From positions 9,411-73,410 of the forward strand of contig ML986688.1 of NCBI GenBank assembly GCA_010094045.1: a stretch of DNA of 64,000 nt, written 5' to 3'. Positions 47,068-57,376 of this stretch are shown here, in pieces. A program made the position numbers and the translations under genes. Source of the stretch: Lojkania enalia. Taxonomy: Eukaryota > Ascomycota > Dothideomycetes > Pleosporales. Numbering within the stretch: the stretch's first letter is position 1; every line of letters begins with the position of its first letter. The notes beneath the pieces are model-generated. The model saw only the letters and a program-made list of their open reading frames with translations, made no database searches and was not told where the DNA came from.

Positions 47068-49271
47068 ATGGACGACACGACTTCAGAACTCACTGAGCGC
47101 TTCGAAAGATATTGCAACACGAATGATCGTGAGCTTCCTCCCGAGATCCTTGGCGAATTGCAGTCAATGCTACGATTGTATTCCGTTTCACCTGAAGAAC
47201 TAGACTTTAAATGGCAGGCGTACTATATGAAGATGGGCGGAGAGGACACGCAGTTGGACTTGAAGACGGCAAGGAATTTCAAGAAGGATATACAGGATGC
47301 ATTGGAGAGGGAAAGTAGAGCAAAGGCACAACCTCGAAATGATACGAAGAGAGTCGCGCATACTCCACGAGCAGCAGGCAGAGGCGCCGAGGATGTATTT
47401 GGAATGTATGGCTCCATATCGACATGCAGGTTTGCATAGGGTTAATTTGACCTAGGCTGGACGGTTTGGTCCCGAATACGCCTCGGCCAGGTGCGCTTGG
47501 TGGTGCCAATGGCAGCACTATCAAAAGAAAGTCGAACTTCGAGACTCCAGTAAGCAAAGCAAGTAAGAGTCATGAGATGAGCTCGCCTGGAGGCATACTT
47601 ACCCCAAAGGGCGAAGCAAATGGTGGACCGTATGTAACCTCTGATACATCTTACCACTCCATCTAACAGCTATAGTGCATTCGACTTTGCTTCTCGCGAG
47701 CATGCAGGCGAGATCTCAGAGCAGTTGAATGGACACATCGCTCTGCCAGACCCTCCAGAAGAACATCCCGCGGAGGCACGGATCAAACTAAAGGCCAACA
47801 CCGACATGTCGAAATTCTCGTACAGGACAATGGCTATGAAGCTGTCGGAAGCCTCGGAAGTCCTCGACGACCGCATCGACGAGTTCCGCCAGCTTATTCA
47901 AGAGCACCATAAGCTCGACGACAGCGCTTTCGGCAATCCTTCACACCAATCGCCTAGCGAGATCATTGCAGTCGGTCGAATTGCATCGGATACCAGTGAC
48001 GGCAAATTAAATATGGCCTCCGTTGTGCTTGAAGGCTCTCGACGATGGGGTTCTGGCCGTCGAGTTCCTCTAAAGTTGGACGGCCTCGCATCATATAACT
48101 TCTTCCCAGGTCAGATCGTCGCTCTTCGTGGGACAAATGCTTCAGGCGACTATTTAACGGTTTCCGAAATCATATCCCTCCCATTACTAAATCAATCAGC
48201 TAGCAAACCCACCGAACTTGATGTCTATAATTCCCGCTATCTCGACACTCCAGAGTCCGATCCGTCGAACCCACGTCCCTTGACAATCCTCATCGCCTCA
48301 GGGCCCTATACCACGGATCAAAGCCTCGACTTCGCACCTCTATACACCCTACTCGATAACGCTGCGGACTCATACGCCGACAGCATTATCCTTCTAGGTC
48401 CCTTTCTAGACGCTGAGCACCCAATGATTAGGACAGGCGACTTCGACATCCCACCCAATGTCACACAACCCGACCAAGCTACCATGACTGACGTCTTCCG
48501 TCACTACATCTCCGCCCCCATCCAGCAATTTACCCAACGCAATCCCACCTGCAACATTATCCTCGTGCCTAGTCTCCGAGACGCGCATCACCGACATGCC
48601 GCCTTCCCACAAGACAAATATATTAAGAAGGAATTGGGCTTAGGGAAACAAGTCCAATGTGTCACAAACCCCATGACACTCAGCATGAACGAATTCATCG
48701 TCGGCACGAGCTCCCTGGACATCTTCGATATGTTGCGTCGCGAAGAGCTCGTTGGCGGCAAAGCTCGAGCGGTCAATTTGTATGAGCGCGGAGCTAAGAA
48801 TGTGATTGAGCAGCGCAGCTTCTTACCGGTTTTCCCACCTACGAGCCGCGATAAATTACCCCCCGTCCCGCCTGCCGAGGAAAAGACTGTAGGTGTGAAT
48901 GAAGAGGGCGAAGAGACAGAGAGACCGAGCCCATTCTTACCCCTAGGAACGATGCTAGATACGAGTTATCTTAAACTGGGGGAGATGCTGAACGTTAGAC
49001 CGGATATGTTGATCACGCCTTCGGTTCTTGCTCCATGTATCAAGGTGCGTCTTCGCTTTTCCTCGATGGTTAGTCTTGTGCTAATGGTGTTTAGGTTGTG
49101 GAAAGCGTGTTAGTGATTAACCCGGGCACACTAAGTAAGCGTCGCGCAGCAGGGACATATGCAAGAATGATTGTTAGTCCTCGGAATGTTACTGAGGATG
49201 AAAGGAATAAGGGGCTTGTGGTCGCGCATAAGATGTGGGAACGGGCTAGAGTGGATATTGTAAAGATATGA
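47068..49271 (+). CDS. POL12: DNA polymerase alpha subunit B
   Basis: Four exons: 47068-47405, 47456-47629, about 47670 (or 47676) to 49044, and 49095-49271. Introns 1 and 3 are 50 nt. Intron 2 starts GTATGT at 47630 and ends at the CAG at 47669 (40 nt) or the TAG at 47675 (46 nt); both keep the frame. The N-terminal helical domain is at residues about 1-75 (ELPPEILGELQSMLRLYSVS). A Ser/Thr/Pro linker with NTPRPG and LTPKG sites suits phosphorylation. An OB fold (FFPGQIVALRGTNASGDYLTV) is followed by an inactivated calcineurin-like phosphoesterase (LTILIASGPYTTDQSLDF; DSIILLGPFLDAEHP; IILVPSLRDAHH; VTNPMTLSMNEF). The C-terminus (VVESVLVINPGTLSKRRAAGTYA) is highly characteristic. It is the regulatory subunit of the nuclear primase-polymerase complex that starts Okazaki fragments. 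The length is about 680 aa, near normal. Confidence 0.92.
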
Positions 49272-51385
49272 GTCCATGGATTTCGGCATTTGGTGCCGTT
49301 TTGGTGCAATCAGCGTGGGCAGGCGGATGGATGGATGGATTTGCTACTAAATGAAGTGATTTGGGTAGATAAGTTTATTTTGTTGTTTTGAATTGTAAGG
49401 CTTTAATGATGTGGATGATAGTCGCGTGATAGAAAGAGATGGTGTGAGACAATATTGATGTGAACTGAATTTTGGTGTTTTTCCCGTCTTCTGATAGTCA
49501 TATAATTTTTGGCATTATGGTGGAATATGCACTATGTAGATGTCAACTATATAGTAGTAAAAGAAAGAGTCATGTAAATGAAACGGAGGATCAGAAAGGT
49601 AAATACTAGTAAAAATCTTTAGGGGTATAATGGGCTACAGTAAGGTGTAGAAGCGGACATGTAGAATCGTTCGCGTGAGACTATTCCGATACCTATATTG
49701 CAGAGTATGGTTTAGAAAGGGGTTGTAGAAGTGAAGAATTCGAAAGTAATAGAGCAAGAGAGTTGAGTAGTGTGTAAATGTGCGTGATAACGCTCCAAAT
49801 GGTTTGATAGATTCGAGCTAATAGCTGTGAATGATAGATATCTAGCACCGATATTCTCAACAAATGTAGCATGCTTGCTCGTTGTATTGGAGTCCCGGCG
49901 GGACGCTAAATCAATGAGTTTGTGAGCCGTTCTTAAGTGAGTAATTCGACTCATGACCTAGGAATTGTGTTTGCGAATACGGTCAAATAAAGACTGAATT
50001 TTATCGACTACGAATATTTCCCTCCATTTCGGTGACTAGGTCCTGCTACAGATGCCCAACATTTGTCATGTGCTCACCCTATGCTATTGTAGCCAGTATA
50101 TCAACTCGGACGTATATAATTCCTTACTTGCCCGGCTTCTGGCTGGTAGGTTACTCACACTCATTGAATATAATACCACCTTGCCTTAGCAATTGGCTCT
50201 ACCTACCGCCCGAGACGGGAATGGTCTATCAGGAATTTGCAGTTAGAGCAATTGGTACTGGCCGATAATGAAGCAGAGTCCAAAGAGTCTGAAAAGCCCG
50301 GCGAAGTCCAGCTTGTAGAGTGGGATGAATAAGACTCAAAATAGAAGAATAACAGCCTACGGAATAATTCGAGAGGTGCGAGTTCTTCCAACCATCTTTC
50401 ATGCTTTTCTGGTGCACCAAGCGTGTCGATAACACTATTACTTCTAATGATTTTATATCTATCTTAACTGAGCGATTTCTCTTCCACCCCTTGATTATTC
50501 TCTTTCAGATATCCTATTTTATTCATTCTCAACTATATTAGGCATGTAGGTGTCGTCAACCACTATATATAAGATCAGATTCTCAGATTCACATTTTCCA
50601 ACAGTTTTGTATTTCTCAAGGCCTACTGTGTGCTTGTATGGGCAATATGGCCAGTGTTTAATCTATTTCCCTTCCTTGTACCTTACTATCTGCTTTGTTA
50701 TTGCTTTATTTTTTCGATTCTATCATTGCACTAGGATATATGTTTATGACGGGTTTTGGAAACTCTTTTTTATTATATATATTTTTATTTTTATTCGCTA
50801 TTCTATATAGTTATATTATCAACGGATCCTCTTTTTATTAAATGATTATCCTTTAGTATCCTTTCTATAAGCAGGAGTTGGTGGAGACTACATAGGGTTG
50901 TATTGATGGATGTATTGATGGATGTGCTGATGGTTGTCCTGACCTATCGGTCAAGATACAGTAGGGGAATATATAGTATATGAGACGTCTTAGTCAAGGG
51001 CTGCATGGCCGATCAGGCACGTGACCTGAGCTTACACTTTTTATTAAGCATCGTCAGAATCTATAATCCTGCTCCTAGTGCTTACGCAGTGGAAAATCAT
51101 AGTGTTCTCATTCTCCATAGTTATTTCTTTCTTCACATTGTTATATTTTATGCACCCCTCAGCTTTCTCTTCCCTGGTATCATTGCCTTTTGACTAGGAG
51201 TTCAAGATCAAGTATTAAGCTTTTTGTGCATCTGCTAGGCCCGAGATTGATGAGAAACATAAGGTGTAGATTATAAACTACTGAAATTTTGCAAAATTCG
51301 ACTATACACAGCATATACAAGAATAAAAATAAGGATAAGAGTAGTATCCGAAAACACTCCATCGCTCAAAAACCTATAGAATCCT
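49272..51385. other. AT-rich intergenic region
   Basis: These are about 2.1 kb with no supported gene. They contain short simple repeats: a GGAT run near 49325-49342 and three tandem copies of a 12-bp TGTATTGATGGA-type unit at about 50900-50933. Short frames here are T-rich hydrophobic translations of AT-rich DNA and are not convincing. Confidence 0.5.
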
Positions 51386-53396
51386 CTAGGTCCATCTAGC
51401 GGGATTCATATCACGCCCAACCAAATTCCCCAGCTCTCCTCGCTTGTGCCTCCTCGCAGTCGTTCCAGTGACCTGTTTCTCGCCGCCAAGGTTCGACACA
51501 CACCTAACATTCGTCGACCTGTCCACATCCCTCGAACTATATTGCCACTTGCCGTTGCTAGTAGTTCCATCAGCCTGCATAGGAATCTGCCTAGCTCCGT
51601 TATTCAACCAAACAGTCATAGACGTATTATCGCCATTGACGACATTGCTGTGGCACTTGACGAGTTTTGTTCTACTCTGGTGAGACTCCCATGTATATGT
51701 ATCGACGTATACTTCGTCCTTAACATCTACAGCATTTGAGACGGTGACATCGATGGTTGCTTTACTAGTTCATTACTGCAGCCCACTATTACTTCGAATG
51801 TGAAAGTAGACTCTGTGCTCACTGAGGGAGCAACAGCAGTTGCAGTGGCCTGGTTGGCATTCATGATGCTGACATTGGGGGAGGAGGGAGATGTCTGGGT
51901 CCAAGAGAAGGACAACTCATTGACTGGAATACCTGGTACGGTGTTAATGCTCGAAGGAAGAGCTGCGCCCCAACGCGTTGCACCCCGGGGATGAGCTGTA
52001 CCTCTGCAATTGGCCCGGCGAGGTTATCAGGATGAGGAATATCATCCGGGCTACAAGTCTTTGCTGGCGGTGGGGGATTAGGACCAGGGAATGGAGAGGA
52101 CCGAATTGTTTACCGTCGAGGAAATCACTGTTGACGAGGGCGCTGACGTTGCGGAAGCGGAAGGGTGGTGGTTCAGTTCCCAGCACATCGACTTCGGGTT
52201 GAATCCATTCGCTAATTGGCTGGACGTATTGACCTGCTTGGATCCTATTCTAGGCTTCGACGATCGAGCCTTCGATCATGCGGATCATGTATTCGCGAGT
52301 GTAAATTGAGTTGGCGTTGCTGTCTTGGCGGAACTCCCACTTGCATCGCTCCTCGACTTTTAGGACGGCTTGGCCAATCTCACGATAGGACTCTTTTCCA
52401 GTACATGAATCTACGTCAATGGCATTGATGCTGACGACAGGCGGACCAGCACGACTAGATAGGTAGCCGATGAACTTAGAGTTGTTTTAGTTAAAGGTAA
52501 GCAGATAGAAGGCTGTACCAACTTACGCGATATGGTGCGGATTTGACGTTGTTTGCTGTGACTTGATCGAAAATGCCAACGATTGAATCTTCCATTCGAA
52601 TGTAGTTTGGAACTGTATCGGATGGAATGGTTGTGATCTGTACATCAACGGCAGTGAGTTCGTAGACCAAAATCTTGCCATTCTTTTCGATACCTGAGAA
52701 TTCACCAAAGTCTCCGATCATTAGTGGTTCCATGACTAATTCATCGGGCGCTTGGAAGATTGTTTCGCCTGCAGGGCGATTGGATGTAGGACACATAGGA
52801 TCGTCAGCTCCCCATGGGACACACATAGGAAATCCCGAGAACGCAGTGATACTCGGGTTCACATTGTCAGATTGGAAAAGCTCATCTCCTGAACTAGTGT
52901 TGCCATATACTCCCTCAGGATCATTGATTCTAATAAGCGGGCCGTTGCGGATCTGAATTTCGGCAGTGTCAATGTCGATACTTTCGATGTAGCCCTGCGC
53001 CCCTAGAAGGAGGAGTTGAGAGATCTGAACTTGTGTAGCTATATTAGTTCCATTTGCAGTATTGCCGAAATTGCAAGTTCGTAATCGTCAAGACCGGCTT
53101 CACGCATTTGCTTGTAAGGGTCCATTGTGTAGGGAATTGAACAATCAGATTCTCGGGAACTTCAATTGTGCATCCATTGACGATCATGAAGCCACCTGCA
53201 CTATATTCGGTGCCTGCAGTACAACTAGAGGTTCTTCCAGCATAATTTCCAAAACATGATGTTATTTGAGGTAGAAGACCTCCCCTGGCGCTAGCTTGCC
53301 CTTGGTAAAGAATGGAGTAATACTGGGAAAAGGAAGTGCAGCATGTGTAATAGAACTCAATGAGAACATAGACAAAATTCCAAATAGATGAGACAT
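51386..53396 (-). pseudogene. Decayed gene of a large secreted fungal protein
   Basis: Read from right to left on the minus strand. A signal peptide (MSHLFGILSMFSLSSITHAA) starts at 53396. Blocks of one protein family then follow in order but in changing frames: GGFMIVNGCTIEVPENLIVQF, IATQVQISQLLLLGAQGYIE, SITAFSGFPMCVPWGADDPM, EYMIRMIEGS, GQYVQPISEWIQPEVDV, SFSWTQTSPSSPNV and NLGGEKQVTGTTARRHKRG. One real-looking intron (GTAAGT donor near 52535) remains. Lesions: at least four frameshifts (about 53120, 53070, 52070 and 51770) and an in-frame TAG after GSIVEA (about 52260). The intact family consists of ~700-800-aa extracellular proteins with a PKD/REJ-like segment (FTWTQTSP) and no known function; this is recalled, not searched. 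Very irregular introns could hide a few shifts but hardly all. Confidence 0.7.
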
Positions 53397-55728
53397 TTTG
53401 GTCAACGAATGGAAGAATGAATTAGAATGTCAAAGCTTCTAAGACGAAAAGACAATGAGTCTAGTATCTTTATACTTATTCTCTAGAATTTCCGTTCACA
53501 TTATCAACAGATAAAAATCTCCGCTTCATTTCCTCATGTCTTATATTATCCTTAGGGCTATACCCGGAACCATCCAATTCAGGAATTAAGGCCCCTCATT
53601 GTCAAAAGATCGATAGTCTCGAAGGTCTACTGCCGTCTATCTAGGGGCCAATTTTATGCCAAAGCCAATAAAGTCCAGAGAAGCCGCATCGATCAAGAAT
53701 GCCAAGAGCCTCTCAAGCGTAAAAAGCACCGGGTTTAATATTGATGGAAGCTCAAGGCTTTCGAACCGAGGTCAACTCCAAAACGGTAAATCCGGCGTGG
53801 TTTCAAAGAGTCTGAAAGGAACGAAGGTTTGCCGTAACAAGCATCCGTATATACCACGCAGTACATGGCTGAGTCCTTCTCAGGTGTGAACCTGCATAGT
53901 ATCTTATAGCCCCAGTTCCTAGCTCAGATTCGTAGCGTGCCCTGCTACAGGGATTGATTCCAATCAACTATGCTTCTTTTGAGCTGCGTTAAGCCTACTT
54001 CATGCTGACACAATTATATTGTGACTTTAACACTCGGAAGCCACAAAAGTCTAATACATGTCGCATGAAGACTCGACTTCATCTTATTAAGTGGGCTAGT
54101 AGGAAATATTACGCTACTAGGCCAGGCCGGGGGGTTAGCTCCAAAATAGATCTACATTGACTAGTTTGTCACCTGGCGGGCGGGCAGGATTGGCTCGCGT
54201 CTGCATTGTAAGGCACCATTTCGTATTGATCCTATTCAGGCCCTATCTCATGTTCCTCGGAGCTGAAGTGAACACCGTGGAGTCGTAGAATTTATCCGCA
54301 AGCTACTAAGCGTTTCAGGCAATCCCAATATTTTACATCTAAACTGAGAGATATCGAAACTATGCGATGACTGACGTCATGGAAATTGCCATTTGTACCG
54401 ATATGAGGAGCGCGATACGGTCGCTAGCACAACAAAAATTGATCCAAAAGACAAGATGGGACTAAGAAAAGTTTGGTGAAATTGTGACCTATTGTTCAAC
54501 CAATTCGGCATCTAGTGCAAATAATTAATGAGAATGCTGAAATGCCTAGTTATGCAAGGCAATCTATTTTATGCGGTTCCCCGGCCTGCTAGACGTCTAT
54601 TCGGAAGCCAAGTAAGCGTGTGATGGGTCGGAAATAGGTGATAAAGTATGTTCTAGGCGTGATTATAGATGGGAGAGAATTACTGTGTGGCTGTTTTAGA
54701 GCGCTAAAAGGCGGAGTGGCTTGCTGAAGCATGGGCTTCTCGTGTCATGTCCGCACAGCCTCAACCAATTGGCCAATCGCTGGGATATCGCCATAGGATC
54801 TGGTATGGAATTTCGAAGCAATCGTATAACTTTGTCTGCTGTATTCAGCATTCATGTGGAGGCTCAAACAACACTTTGGATAAGCCAATCGACCAAGATG
54901 AAAGTCTCGAGGTAACGAAGGGGCTGAAGGTCGGCCTAGCCGTATGTGACCGCCCTAAACCTTAGCATTCAGGACTCCCATCCAAGGTCTTCAGCAGTCA
55001 GAATAAGACCAATGCCAAGACATCCTAGGCCTTTCCGCTAGTTTGCTGTTCCGCGCATGCTTCCGCGCGTGCAGGTCTAGTCTATTGTGTGCCATCCGGA
55101 GTTCAGTCGCCTCGCCACCTGGAACATCAGCAATTGCCTTGTTCCTTCCAGCATTTTCTAGTACAAGGCTCCTGGAAGAGAAGACATAAGATATACGAAG
55201 ATTAGAGGATACCGGACTGCCTAGCGATGTGAGCGTAGTTCTTATTCGCCCAACCCTCGGCGAAGCTTTAACCTCTTTCCAGTGCTTGACGAAGACTACT
55301 AGCAAAGAAAACCTATCGGTTCCGGAGGTTGTTCATTATCTACCATGCCAAGCTCTAGGATCCTTTGTGGTGCTTAGTCTATGCGAAATTTACGAATCGA
55401 GTTCAGCAGGTGGGTCATAAGGTGCATTATGTTCAATTGACTCTTCTTGGTCTCTCTCGTCCGCGATATCCTCCCCGCCCCAAATTACGAGCGGCATATA
55501 TTACCAATCCCAAGCACTCTGCATATCCTGCTAATGTGGCATCAAGTAACAAAAGGTAGTTGTAGCGGAATACCCCGACACCACCTCCATACCTAGATTA
55601 TGCACCTATTATTAACTTAGAACATTCCGAAACCCTATAATGCCAATTTAAGAGTACAATTTGATTATAGTCGTCGAGCGGGGAAAGGTGTTGATGAAAT
55701 TAGATTGCCGTTTTAGCTTGCACAGCTA
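53397..55728. other. Intergenic region without a supported gene
   Basis: About 2.3 kb. The left end would be the promoter of the decayed secreted-protein gene. Short frames at 53656-53889, 54721-54965 and 54991-55305 have no recognisable domains and mutually overlap. No RNA gene is seen. Confidence 0.45.
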
Positions 55729-56504
55729 CTATTGATCTGTGGCACCCCCTTTTCCACTTTGTGCATCTTCTGCCCTCACCTCAGGCTCCCAAAGCATCGT
55801 GACCTCATTCAAGCCTTCCGCAACTTCTACTTCCTTAACAACCTTGAAACTGCATTTTTCATATAAACCACGGCCCATTATGCTCGCCTCTAGCGTCATT
55901 GGAACATTCTCGTCGGCCGCTATTTTCAAGCCATATCTTACCAATTTTCCACCAATACCACGCCGTTGGAACTCTTGTGAGACACCGAGAACCCCAAGAT
56001 GCCATCGCGACTTGAACTTGTCGTAGAAGCCGTCGTCTATGTTTTTGATATATGCCTTTAGTCGAACTCTATCTGTAATCCGGTCTAGCATATGGTCTTC
56101 ATAGTACTTCTCCCACGAAAGCAGATAGCGCTCAATTTCTACATCCCATGTAAGTTCATTACCTAATTCCCGACAGCTGATTATCACATACTCCTGAATA
56201 TAGTGTCTTGCCTCCATTTTTGTGCTGCTGCATCATCGCCTGTCCTCTCGAAAAAAGCATACCCGACAACTTCCTCTTTCCCTGTCCAATAAGGATCGGA
56301 CTCTTCAGTAACCATGACAAAGCCATGGCACCCGACCATCATGAGACGAGTTCGAAAGCGAAGGAATTGGAACCTCCGTAGGTCGTCTGGATAGACGTGT
56401 TGGCGTGGGAAGAGCCATGCGAAAAGCTCGTCGTTTCTAAAGATTGAGTTGGATATTGCGACGGCCTGAGGTAGATCTTCCCGCGTTATAGGACGAATGA
56501 ACAT
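55729..56504 (-). CDS. GNAT-family N-acetyltransferase
   Basis: Two exons (56504-56192 and 56138-55729) encode 240 aa. The 53-nt intron (GTATGT..GATGTAG) joins DTIFRKIERYLLSWEKYY. Exon 1 begins MFIRPITREDLPQAVAISNSIF, the typical N-terminal helix of GNAT enzymes. The acetyl-CoA site is in exon 2: WHLGVLGVSQEFQRRGIGGKLVRYGLKIA, with the Q/RxxGxG/A loop as QRRGIGG. It is followed by the beta-bulge region LEASIMGRGLYEKCSFKVV. The C-terminus after about residue 225 is a short charged tail. The substrate is unknown; fungal members of this subgroup are usually annotated only as acetyltransferases. It should be cytosolic. It stands alone, with ~0.9 kb to the next gene. Confidence 0.88.
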
Positions 56505-57376
56505 GTTTTTCGCATAGCAGTGAGAATGATATTTGCTACAGTGCTCCAGAGTAATGATACAGTTGATATAATACTATTACCGTCAACGCAATACGATGAA
56601 TGAGTCATGGAAGGTCTGGGTACATACCAAATGCATGAATGGCTATTAAATGGTTAAGCATACGACAAGGGCAAATCGAAATTTCCACCGATCTCGTTAA
56701 TATTGCATTATAACCCTCTCCAAAATGAGAAATGGCGTTCGGAATTCGGAGTTCTAAGGGCTGACGCCCAAGAAGGGCGGAGGTTTTTCCTGTTCGTTTC
56801 GCACCTTCCATATCGAGACTACAGCACCACGCAGTTTTGTTAGCAATATTGAGCGCGCACAATATATACACTTAACAGAAGGCTTGAGAGTATACACGAA
56901 TGCTAGTTCAACCTTGCAGCAGTTTCTAATGTTTATAGAGATAACATCCAGCTATTCACCGTTGACTGGTGCCGCCCTGAGAGGCTAATACAAATTGAGT
57001 TAGCGTGGCTTTCATGTCTACCAGAATCCATGTGAATCCTGGAGGCATAGTGAACTGGATTGTATAATAGTGACCATGTATATCGCTGAGTATTTGACCA
57101 GTGAATGATCTTACTTGTGGTCACGTAAAAGTTGTGATGGCCTGTATCTAAAATGGTTCAGTATACTGTCCGACGCAGTGATAGCCTTTACGTCGCACAG
57201 CAGCGACCCCGCGTGGCAGCCTATATAACCCTCATACCAAAAACTACCAAACAATTCTTCAATACTACTCCACACAACGCAGCCCAAACACTAAAGTGAG
57301 TAAATTGAAGATATTGAGTTCTCCAAGTTATAACTCTTCTCTTATCCATCGCTATACACGCTAATCCAAAAAGGGT
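56505..57376. promoter_or_regulatory. Divergent intergenic region of the GNAT and RBR-ligase genes
   Basis: These 872 bp lie between two start codons pointing away from each other and so hold both promoters. A CA-rich leader with CAAACACTAAAG precedes the ATG at 57377. No small gene is supported; minus-strand frames at 56605-56871 and 56933-57124 have no domain. Confidence 0.45.

Noticed and set aside
50900..50933. Short tandem repeat considered as a CRISPR-like or regulatory array
   Set aside because: It is only three 12-bp copies without spacers in AT-rich eukaryotic DNA; a simple minisatellite.
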